Source: Methanobrevibacter_A sp964431035
GTDB lineage: Archaea; Methanobacteriota; Methanobacteria; Methanobacteriales; Methanobacteriaceae
Direction of reading: 5' to 3'
DNA length: 10,500 nucleotides
NCBI GenBank assembly: GCA_964431035.1
Contig: CAYSIF010000052.1
Location: 1 to 10,500 of the forward strand
In this document: piece by piece, positions 4,538 to 10,500 of the stretch
How positions within the stretch are numbered: the first letter of the stretch is position 1
Layout: the number at the start of each line of letters is the position of its first letter
Program-made: the position numbers and the translations under genes
The notes under the pieces: generated by a model
Database searches by the model: none
Seen by the model: only the letters and a program-made list of their open reading frames with translations
Told to the model about the DNA's origin: nothing

Positions 4538-7510
4538 ATGATTTTGAATAAGAGCATAAAATTTTTAGCAGTTTTTTTAATATTAATATTTTTAGCAATA
4601 GGTGCTGTAGCTGCTGAAGATACAACTAATAATAATGTAGCTTCAACAGACACAAACACACTCACTGAAGATATTGCAAACACACAAACAATAAATGTCA
4701 CTGTGAACTACCAATACTCAGATGATAATACAAAAATAACACCACAAATCATTGTTAAAAATAATAATCAAGTAATAAATTCAATAAAAACAAATAATGG
4801 AAACATATACACAGTAGAACTACAAACATCAGAACTATCAACAGCAGATGTAACAGTTTCTGCACCAGGATATGAATCCCAAACAAAAAATAATGTAAAT
4901 ATTCTTGAAAACTTAATATTCGACTTAAAAGCTACTGAAAGTTACCAACTCGGTAGAGACATAACTGCAACTGCAGACAATATTCTAAACTTCAAATCTG
5001 CAGATAGAGTTTTAGCAATCACAACAGCAGGAGTACCTAAATATAAAGGTGCAACATCACAATATGCAATAGATGGAATATTAAACTATGCAAACGGCCT
5101 AATAACATATGGACAAGGAAACATCCTAATGTTACGCCAAACAGAAATAGACCCAATAGACTTCTGTTTCGTAACCCAAAAAGGAGATGAATTACAAGCA
5201 GTAATATTCAATAACGCATCATCAAAATACTCATATTTAGGAACTATCTCAGAAAAAATGTCTCATAGCCAATGGAACAATTTATGCCAAGCTGTAGGTT
5301 CTACAGATGCTTTCTCATATGCAAGTCTAGCTAATGCATGGAAGGATAATATAACCTATTTAGTGCTCCAAGAAGCAGCATTCCACGGACACGTCTGTGA
5401 AGGAACACTAGGGGGATACACAATAACTCAAGCAATACTAAAAGATTATCCTCCAGTAAAAGAAACAGCAGTTGACAATGGAGGATCACCAGGAGACATA
5501 ACCTCATATAAAATATTAGGAATACCTGGAGACTCACTAAACGATGCAGTACTATTTTACCTAGACTCAACAGCAGGTAAAAAATCATACACAGGTTTCA
5601 ACACAACATCTACAGGAGCTAACACTACAATGTTAGCATTAATCAGATGGAAAGATGCAGTAACCTCATACAATGCACAAACAAACCAATACGAAATAAA
5701 AACTCCTGGAAATGGAACACTAGCATTATTACAATACAATGCAGAAGAAAATAAAAAACAATTCCAAAAAGAAACAGGAATAACAGATGAAGGTAGCTTA
5801 GAAGAAATATTATACAACACATGGTGGATTAACAAAATAAAAACAAACCCATCAAGTTTAATATCATACATCTATGAAATAGACGGAATATCTGAAGAAG
5901 ATCTATACTACTTCATAGGATCAGCTGATGACATAACATTCCCAACAGCAATAAAAAATGCAACAAATGCTGGAGAAGTTCGTTTTAAAGCATCACAAGC
6001 ACACGGTTTAGACTTTGAATACATACAAAACCTAAGCAAAAAACTACCAACATCCACACGTGCAAACACTGCAACAACAACTGGAAGCTTAACATATGAA
6101 CAAATAAAAAATATAGGAACCACAGCAAGTAACATAGCAAAAGAAGAATTTTCAAAAGCAGGTATAACTCTAGATAAGGACATGCCAAATTTCATGGTAA
6201 TGACATCTGCAGGATATGTTTTAGTAAATGGACAATCTACTGAAGCAGCATGGGATGGATTATATGAAATATTTGGATCAAGATTATCCAGACAAACCTT
6301 ATTACCAGACCACAATGGAATATGGAAACCATTATGGTTCACATTCGTACTAAACCAAGGAAATTCTAAATTAATGGCAGTATATGTAAGATACAATCCA
6401 GATGGAACATACTACATAGCAAGCTACGAAAACAGCACAACATTCGATATAGGATGGAATACAATAAACAGTTCTAAAGCATACAATGATATGGGAAGCA
6501 TAGTATTTGTTGATGGAAACTGGTTCAGCATACAAAGTATATCCAATGCATGGTCACACGAACCAGAATTTGACCAATTATTATCATTCTTATTCCACAA
6601 CCATGCATGTCCAGGAGTACAACCAGGATTCATAATGACAGACTACATACATCAAAACTACCCACTATCAGAAAACGAATCTTACTTCTATATTGCATCA
6701 AGTATTTACTGTAAAGATGATAGTTTAGAATATATATTAGGAGTATCACCAGGTATGGGAACATACATGGTTCAAAGACTACCAGATTCATATGTCGAAG
6801 ACAATGAATACTTAGAAGGCGGAACCAAAGAAGGAGTTCTTGTAGTATGGGATAGTGCTAATAATATAGGTAAAGCAGTAATAATGAACTTTAAATGGCC
6901 TACAGTAGATACAAGTTCCGGTTCAACATCAGAAGCTAAAAGAGCAATGCAAATAGCAGCATTCATAGATATTTACAAAGGAAACGAAAATCCAAATGTT
7001 AAAGAATTACCACAAGTACTAGGATCAGAAGAAAGATACATTACCGCAGAACAATTCAACACAATAAAATCCGGAGGAACAGAAGACCAAAATATAATGC
7101 AATTCATAAAAGGCCTACCTGTTGTCTCAAAAGAATCTCTAATAGAACAAAACAAAGCAAACCAACAAACCAATAATACCAACAACCAAAACCAACAAAC
7201 AAACTCCAATGGTCAAAGTACTAACAGCGGATCATCTTCAAAAAACACTATCAGAAAAGCATCCAGTGCATCAAAATCCTCCAACAATGTTGGAGTAACA
7301 TATAACATTCAAAGCACAGGAAACACTGCAAGCGCAGATCAATCTGATGCAAGTGACGAAGATGGTTCAAGTGACAGTGGAGAAGCATATGAAGTATCCA
7401 CAAGCACACCAACATCAAACACTCAAGATAATACTTTAGCATACACAGCTGCAGGATTAATTGGAATTCTAGCAATAGCTGGAATTGGATTCTACAGATT
7501 CCGAAAATAA
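4538..7510 (+). CDS. secreted, membrane-anchored protein with two FmdE-like domains
   Basis: The 990-residue protein has a signal peptide (1-26, ending AVAA before Glu), a small beta-rich N-terminal domain (about 50-130), two FmdE-like repeats, a Gln/Asn/Ser-rich linker (about 871-965) and a C-terminal membrane anchor (about 967-986) ending RFRK. The FmdE signature is FHGHVCEGTLGGY at 282-294 (H283, H285, C287) and FHNHACPGVQPGF at 686-698 (H687, H689, C691), both keeping the HxHxC metal-binding core. The repeats extend beyond the motif: TTAG...AIDGILN near 162-183 matches TSAG...AWDGLYE near 556-577, and YKILGIPG at 324-331 matches EYILGVSPG at 731-739. FmdE-type domains bind metal (zinc in solved structures) and occur near molybdenum and tetrapyrrole genes. 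Location outside the membrane points to capture or handling of a metal or metal cofactor; the ligand is unknown. The Fmd/Fwd enzyme itself is cytoplasmic, so a direct role there is unlikely. Confidence 0.85.
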   Translation: MILNKSIKFLAVFLILIFLAIGAVAAEDTTNNNVASTDTNTLTEDIANTQTINVTVNYQYSDDNTKITPQIIVKNNNQVINSIKTNNGNIYTVELQTSELSTADVTVSAPGYESQTKNNVNILENLIFDLKATESYQLGRDITATADNILNFKSADRVLAITTAGVPKYKGATSQYAIDGILNYANGLITYGQGNILMLRQTEIDPIDFCFVTQKGDELQAVIFNNASSKYSYLGTISEKMSHSQWNNLCQAVGSTDAFSYASLANAWKDNITYLVLQEAAFHGHVCEGTLGGYTITQAILKDYPPVKETAVDNGGSPGDITSYKILGIPGDSLNDAVLFYLDSTAGKKSYTGFNTTSTGANTTMLALIRWKDAVTSYNAQTNQYEIKTPGNGTLALLQYNAEENKKQFQKETGITDEGSLEEILYNTWWINKIKTNPSSLISYIYEIDGISEEDLYYFIGSADDITFPTAIKNATNAGEVRFKASQAHGLDFEYIQNLSKKLPTSTRANTATTTGSLTYEQIKNIGTTASNIAKEEFSKAGITLDKDMPNFMVMTSAGYVLVNGQSTEAAWDGLYEIFGSRLSRQTLLPDHNGIWKPLWFTFVLNQGNSKLMAVYVRYNPDGTYYIASYENSTTFDIGWNTINSSKAYNDMGSIVFVDGNWFSIQSISNAWSHEPEFDQLLSFLFHNHACPGVQPGFIMTDYIHQNYPLSENESYFYIASSIYCKDDSLEYILGVSPGMGTYMVQRLPDSYVEDNEYLEGGTKEGVLVVWDSANNIGKAVIMNFKWPTVDTSSGSTSEAKRAMQIAAFIDIYKGNENPNVKELPQVLGSEERYITAEQFNTIKSGGTEDQNIMQFIKGLPVVSKESLIEQNKANQQTNNTNNQNQQTNSNGQSTNSGSSSKNTIRKASSASKSSNNVGVTYNIQSTGNTASADQSDASDEDGSSDSGEAYEVSTSTPTSNTQDNTLAYTAAGLIGILAIAGIGFYRFRK

Positions 7511-7535
7511 ATATACAAAATTTTTTTATTCAAAA

Positions 7536-7578
7536 GGAGAAATTATTATTCTCCAAATCCATTTTTTTCTTTTTTTTA
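7536..7578 (+). terminator. hairpin plus T-run terminator after the FmdE-domain gene
   Basis: GGAGAA at 7536-7541 pairs with TTCTCC at 7549-7554 around a 7-base loop, and long T runs follow from about 7562 to 7577. This 6-bp stem with three G-C pairs stands out in such AT-rich DNA and lies 26 bases after the stop codon. It suggests that the next gene has its own promoter. Confidence 0.6.
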
Positions 7579-7591
7579 AAAAATCCTATCC

Positions 7592-7601
7592 ACATATAAA
7601 T
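7592..7601 (+). promoter_or_regulatory. candidate TATA box for the ExbB-CbiM operon
   Basis: ACATATAAAT lies 75-84 bases upstream of the ATG at 7676 and just after the terminator. Transcription would begin near 7620, giving a leader of about 55 bases with a strong AAGGAGGGT at 7656-7664. It is the best candidate in the 165-base gap, but similar AT strings lie nearby. Confidence 0.35.
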
Positions 7602-7675
7602 TCATAAAAAAAATTTTTTTTTCATTATTATCAAATTTATGGAATCTAAAAATATAAGGAGGGTACTTTTTTAAT

Positions 7676-8317
7676 ATGGTTTCATCAATTCCTGGAAGCA
7701 ATATACTAAACATAATATTAGATGTAATTGCACAAAGCCTACAAATTCCAGTAATCATATTCTTGATAATATTTGCAATAGTATCAATAATCCTATTAGG
7801 AGGATTAATATCCGAGCATACATCAAGAAAAAAAATTCCAATAAACCAATTAGAAGAACTAATACTCAAAATTTCAAACTCAACAAGCAATGAAGAAATA
7901 AAAGAACTATTAAACACAACAGACATTCCAAAATCACAAAGAGAAATATTAATCAAAGTAACAGACTCGAACTTACCAGATAAAGAATCCCGAGAAATAT
8001 TAGCAAGAAAATTACTAGAAAACGAAGAAAATAAACTAGATAAACAATTAGAAAAAAGTGATGTTATAACAAGAATAGGTCCAACACTTGGATTAATGGG
8101 AACCTTAATACCAATGGGTCCAGGACTAGCAGCACTTGGCTCTGGAGACATTATAACATTATCACAATCAATAATCATAGCATTCAACACAACAATCGTA
8201 GGTATAGGTGCAGGAGCATTAAGCTACTTCGTATCTAAAATTAGAAGAAGATGGTACGAAGAATACATATCAAATTTAGATGCATTACTTGACATCATAC
8301 TAAATACATTTAATTAA
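7676..8317 (+). CDS. MotA/TolQ/ExbB-family proton channel protein
   Basis: This 213-residue membrane protein has three predicted helices: about 24-44, 130-155 and 163-188, with a long charged cytoplasmic stretch (48-128) between the first two. That is the ExbB/TolQ topology. Family hallmarks are RIGPTLGLMGTLIPMGPGL at 133-151 and AFNTTIVGIGAGALSYFVSK at 169-188; Thr172/Thr173 lie where the family keeps polar channel residues. Such proteins form the ring of a proton-driven motor with an ExbD/MotB/TolR-type partner, here surely the DUF2149 protein whose gene starts 13 bases later. In bacteria the motor drives transport across the outer membrane; this host probably has no outer membrane, so the driven partner is unknown. 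A strong AAGGAGGGT at 7656-7664 supports the ATG start. Confidence 0.88.
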   Translation: MVSSIPGSNILNIILDVIAQSLQIPVIIFLIIFAIVSIILLGGLISEHTSRKKIPINQLEELILKISNSTSNEEIKELLNTTDIPKSQREILIKVTDSNLPDKESREILARKLLENEENKLDKQLEKSDVITRIGPTLGLMGTLIPMGPGLAALGSGDIITLSQSIIIAFNTTIVGIGAGALSYFVSKIRRRWYEEYISNLDALLDIILNTFN

Positions 8318-8330
8318 AGAGGGGTTAAAA

Positions 8331-8666
8331 ATGGTTAGAAAATATAAAAAACGTTATAAAGATGCAGAAGAAGACCCCATGGCAGGAGTAGCTAATCTTG
8401 TTGATGCAATGCTAGTTATCGCTGTAGGATTATTAGTATTTTTAGTTATGAGTTGGAACATGCAAGATATTGTATTCAATGAAGATATGACTGCTGAAGA
8501 AAGAACTAATGCAATAAACTCAATGCAAAATGCAGTTAACATTGACCAAGGAGAACAATTAAACGACACACCAGATACAACTAATAGTTCTGGACAAGGA
8601 TACACCGAAATGGGTAAAGTATACAGAGATCCAAGTTCGGGAAATCTGATTATGATTAGAAATTAA
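8331..8666 (+). CDS. DUF2149 protein, ExbD-like motor subunit
   Basis: The 111-residue protein has a basic N-terminus, one transmembrane helix (about 22-41) and a hydrophilic extracytoplasmic tail. The helix begins NLVDAMLVIAVGLL (22-35), resembling the NVTPFIDVMLVLL helix of ExbD; Asp25 would be the proton-carrying residue. The sequence EDPMAGVANL just before it is typical of DUF2149. The tail (about 42-111) is shorter than the ExbD periplasmic domain and has no clear peptidoglycan-binding motif; it could contact the pseudomurein or the other envelope proteins of this operon. The start is supported by GAGGGG at about 8320-8325, and by the short gap to the channel gene. The family is often found next to ExbB-like genes in methanogens, in accord with a two-part motor. 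Confidence 0.82.
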   Translation: MVRKYKKRYKDAEEDPMAGVANLVDAMLVIAVGLLVFLVMSWNMQDIVFNEDMTAEERTNAINSMQNAVNIDQGEQLNDTPDTTNSSGQGYTEMGKVYRDPSSGNLIMIRN

Positions 8667-8680
8667 ATACTCATCTTTTT

Positions 8681-8686
8681 AAGGAG
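8681..8686 (+). promoter_or_regulatory. Shine-Dalgarno AAGGAG in conflict with the reading frame downstream
   Basis: AAGGAG sits five bases before ATG 8692, an ideal distance, but that ATG reads ATG-TAT-TAA and stops at once. The long frame begins instead with TTG at 8687, which touches the AAGGAG with no spacer. Confidence 0.6.
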
Positions 8687-9160
8687 TTGATATGTATTAA
8701 AAATTTTAAAAAATATGTCCTAATATTTTCATTAATACTCATTATATCAGTAAGTTTTGGAGCAGGATTAGTTTTCGCTCATCCAGGTCACGGTGCAGAA
8801 TACCCTGAAGAAGTAACATCTGGTTCTAGTTCAAGTTCTAGCTCTAACACACAATCTTCAAATACACACACTTCAAGTTCAAACTCTAATCACAGATCTT
8901 CAAGTTCCACTACAAGCTCATCACATAGTCAAAGTTCAACAAACAATCAAGTAACAAGCTCATCAAACTCAAACCCAACATCACAGACCACACAAGATAC
9001 AAACAATACTATAGAAAACAATACAACTACAAACCACTCAACAGATAATACAAATACTGGAAATGAATTACTGTCATTTAATAATATCATATTATTAATA
9101 TTTGGCATAATTGGTGTGATATTTGCAATAATTGTTATAAAACTATTTAAAGATTTATAA
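8687..9160 (+). CDS. Ser/His-rich, membrane-anchored envelope protein (start uncertain)
   Basis: I do not recognise a family. The 157-residue product has a signal peptide (about 1-31), a mature start predicted as HPGHG (32-36), a low-complexity stretch rich in Ser, Thr, Asn and His (about 45-126; His at 61, 69, 80 and 117), and a C-terminal transmembrane helix (about 131-153) ending KLFKDL. Two membrane segments around an external loop resemble in outline the accessory CbiN/NikN/NikL subunits of nickel/cobalt ECF transporters, and the gene directly precedes cbiM. The His residues could hold metal outside the cell. The start is odd: the frame begins with TTG at 8687 right against the Shine-Dalgarno, while the well-placed ATG at 8692 is in another frame; removing one T near 8697 would join ATG to the frame (MYKNFKKY). 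A sequence error, a frameshift or a true TTG start all remain possible. Confidence 0.75.
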   Translation: MICIKNFKKYVLIFSLILIISVSFGAGLVFAHPGHGAEYPEEVTSGSSSSSSSNTQSSNTHTSSSNSNHRSSSSTTSSSHSQSSTNNQVTSSSNSNPTSQTTQDTNNTIENNTTTNHSTDNTNTGNELLSFNNIILLIFGIIGVIFAIIVIKLFKDL

Positions 9161-9188
9161 AAATAATTTATGGGGAGTATAGTGTCTT

Positions 9189-9812
9189 ATGCATTTACCA
9201 GATGGAATATTACCATTAAATCAAGCGATTATTTACTGGTTAATAGGTTTAATATTTTTCGGATATTATTTTATAAAATTTAGAAAATCAAGAGATAATC
9301 AAAGATTAGTTAATATAGCAATATTTTCAGCAATTGTAGCAGTTTGTTCGGGTATAAGTATTCCAACACCTTTTGGAGCATCTATACATTTCTTTTTAAT
9401 ACCACTTGCCGCTATATTATTAGGTCCCTATAGTGGAGTAGTTGTAACTTTTATAGCATTATCTATACAAGCATTGGGGCTGGGAATGGGTGGAATATTA
9501 GCATTAGGATGTAATGTTCTAGTAATGGGAGTAATATTGTCATTTGTAACATATTATACTTATAAATTAATGGAAGATTTCTTTAATAAATCAGTATTAA
9601 TATTTTTAAGCACATTAACCGGTATAATATTTGCTAGTATTAGTCAAATGATAATAATAATGTTTTCAGGAACTGGAAACTTTGAATTACTCATTTTAAC
9701 TTTAATACCATTCTATATATTAGTTGGAATTATTGAAGGTTTTGGAAATGTTGTTATTATTGAATTTATGGAAAAATTAAAACCTGAAATTTTTGATTTA
9801 GAAAAAATTTAA
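9189..9812 (+). CDS. cbiM: CbiM/NikM, substrate-binding membrane subunit of a nickel/cobalt ECF transporter
   Basis: The 207-residue integral membrane protein is the S component of an ECF-type ABC importer. It begins MHLPDG, the family signature in which the N-terminal amine and His2 bind the metal; His67, in SIHFFLIPLAAILLGP (65-80), matches the third binding residue known from NikM. The segment LGLGMGGILALGCNVLVMG (96-114) corresponds to the conserved GGLLALGANVLNMG of the family. Six or so hydrophobic helices are visible. The ATG at 9189 is right because the N-terminus is functional; GGGGAG at 9172-9177 precedes it. Whether the ion is Ni2+ or Co2+ cannot be decided; both are essential in methanogenesis (F430, corrinoids). 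The usual partners CbiQ and CbiO are not in the window and may follow or lie elsewhere. Confidence 0.9.
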   Translation: MHLPDGILPLNQAIIYWLIGLIFFGYYFIKFRKSRDNQRLVNIAIFSAIVAVCSGISIPTPFGASIHFFLIPLAAILLGPYSGVVVTFIALSIQALGLGMGGILALGCNVLVMGVILSFVTYYTYKLMEDFFNKSVLIFLSTLTGIIFASISQMIIIMFSGTGNFELLILTLIPFYILVGIIEGFGNVVIIEFMEKLKPEIFDLEKI

Positions 9813-9861
9813 ACAGATAAAAATTATTTTATTTAATTTTTTTTTAGGAGAAATACTTATA

Positions 9862-10353
9862 ATGAATTTTAATAAATTAGTTTTGTTATTAATTGTATTG
9901 TTTGTTGGAATGTCTGCAGTTAATGCACATGGTGTAGATGTTACTGATAATCATATGGTTATAGCAGATGATTCTAATGGTGCTAATGCTAAAGTTTTAG
10001 CTGATTCTAATAATATTAATATTACTGTTTATAAATTCACATCTTATGATGAGGTTGAACATGTTCTTTTACATGCATTAAATAATACTGATAAAAGAAT
10101 TGTGGTTATTGCTTATCAGGATGAAGTTAGGAGTTTTCTTGATGAGCATCCTGATTTAGCAAGTAGAGTGTTTATATCCTCTGATAATGATGATGATTTG
10201 AGAAATGCTATGATGTTAGCATCAGGTAGTATTAATTCTGGTTCTGTTAGTTCTGGTAATGATTTTTTACTGTCTTTGGGAACTGGTTTAATTGTTGGGA
10301 TTTTAGTAGGTTTAGCTGGTGGTTTATTTTTAGCTAAACGTAAGTTATCTTAA
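9862..10353 (+). CDS. small secreted, membrane-anchored protein next to CbiM (possible CbiN/NikN-like accessory)
   Basis: The 163-residue protein has a signal peptide (1-22), a predicted mature start of His-Gly-Val (VNA before His23), a mixed alpha/beta external domain (about 50-120) with His31, His67, His71 and His96, a short Ser/Gly-rich linker and a C-terminal transmembrane helix (about 135-157) ending AKRKLS. I do not recognise the domain. Topology and position after cbiM recall NikN, NikL and CbiN, the two-helix accessory subunits of nickel/cobalt ECF importers, but there is no clear sequence match. AGGAG at 9846-9850 supports the ATG. The gap of 49 bases to cbiM contains a T-run (about 9837-9845), so read-through may be partial. 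Codon use is strongly T-ending, unlike the genes at 1066-3400 and 4700-8300. Confidence 0.72.
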   Translation: MNFNKLVLLLIVLFVGMSAVNAHGVDVTDNHMVIADDSNGANAKVLADSNNINITVYKFTSYDEVEHVLLHALNNTDKRIVVIAYQDEVRSFLDEHPDLASRVFISSDNDDDLRNAMMLASGSINSGSVSSGNDFLLSLGTGLIVGILVGLAGGLFLAKRKLS

Positions 10354-10467
10354 TTATTTTTTTATATTTTTTATTTTTTTATTCTTTTTTTTATAATTTT
10401 CATATTTTTTGCAATAGTTTCTAATTGTTTTTGTTATTGTAGTAACTCTCTGTATAGGTTGTGCTGT
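10354..10467 (+). terminator. T-rich tract after the operon, likely terminator
   Basis: Runs of five to nine T follow the stop codon from 10358 to about 10412, with no stable hairpin. It resembles the T-rich tract after the Fe-S gene pair at 4163-4310 and fits archaeal U-run termination. The rest (to 10467) has no recognisable feature except AGGTTGT at 10456-10462. Confidence 0.5.
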
Positions 10468-10500
10468 ATGTTTTATTATGGCGTTGGTTTAAGTTATAAT
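10468..10500 (+). other. possible start of a next + strand gene (partial)
   Basis: ATG at 10468 opens a frame that runs to the window end (MFYYGVGLSYN). It is preceded at 10456-10462 by AGGTTGT, the same heptamer that precedes the starts at 585 and 4538, and its T-ending codons match those of the preceding gene. Eleven codons are too few to name a product. On the opposite strand a frame is open from the right edge to a stop at 10421-10423, so a convergent gene cannot be excluded. Confidence 0.22.

Noticed and set aside
4538..7510. Formylmethanofuran dehydrogenase subunit E itself
   Set aside because: The protein is several times longer, has a signal peptide and a membrane anchor and two copies of the domain; only the domain is shared.
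8692..8700. ATG-TAT-TAA as a regulatory two-codon mini-gene
   Set aside because: Possible, but nothing else supports a regulatory leader; a one-base discrepancy or a TTG start explains the layout more simply, so it is reported only as a start anomaly.
10421..10500. Minus-strand frame open from the right edge to a stop at 10421-10423
   Set aside because: Only about 25 Asn/Thr/Tyr-rich codons are visible, with no recognisable motif, and the + strand alternative has a ribosome-binding-like motif; the evidence is too thin to call a gene.

Overview
The window looks like chromosomal DNA of a host-associated methanogenic archaeon of the order Methanobacteriales, most likely Methanosphaera or a close relative. 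The reasons are the very low GC content, an archaeal-type riboflavin synthase (RibC), Fe-S proteins of the heterodisulfide-reductase (CCG) type, an FmdE-domain surface protein with a C-terminal membrane anchor, and an ExbB-like/DUF2149 pair beside a CbiM/NikM transporter component. The genus is an inference; the order is better supported. All genes I can support lie on the + strand.

Region by region. (1) 1-584 is AT-rich and has no convincing complete gene; a + strand gene may end at 66, followed by a hairpin, and a structured element lies at 360-417. (2) 585-2200 carries ribC, a family 2 glycosyltransferase and a small DUF2304 membrane protein; the last two probably work together on a lipid-linked sugar. 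(3) 2217-4144 is a tight two-gene unit: an LutA/HdrB-like protein with two complete CCG motifs, and an LutB-like LUD-domain protein with two [4Fe-4S] motifs, together probably an electron-transfer complex. The end of the second gene switches to T/G-ending codons and runs into a very T-rich tract. (4) 4145-4537 holds that tract, a repeated 13-mer on both sides of it, a 60-bp dyad and a TATA-like element. (5) 4538-7510 encodes a 990-residue secreted, membrane-anchored protein with two FmdE-like domains, followed by a hairpin/T-tract terminator. (6) 7676-10353 is a likely five-gene operon: ExbB/MotA/TolQ-type channel, DUF2149 (ExbD-like), a Ser/His-rich anchored envelope protein, CbiM/NikM, and a second small anchored envelope protein with His just after its signal peptide. 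(7) 10354-10500 is T-rich, with only the possible first codons of a next gene.

The most interesting part is 4538-10353. It joins a metal or tetrapyrrole-type surface domain (FmdE, twice), a proton-motive-force motor pair and a nickel/cobalt ECF-transporter core in a lineage with a single membrane. I infer a metal or metal-cofactor acquisition system at the envelope. The sequence shows the families and the layout; it does not show the substrate. Two genetic oddities also stand out: the start of the Ser/His-rich gene at 8687 does not agree with its ribosome binding site, and codon choice flips at the ends of transcription units.
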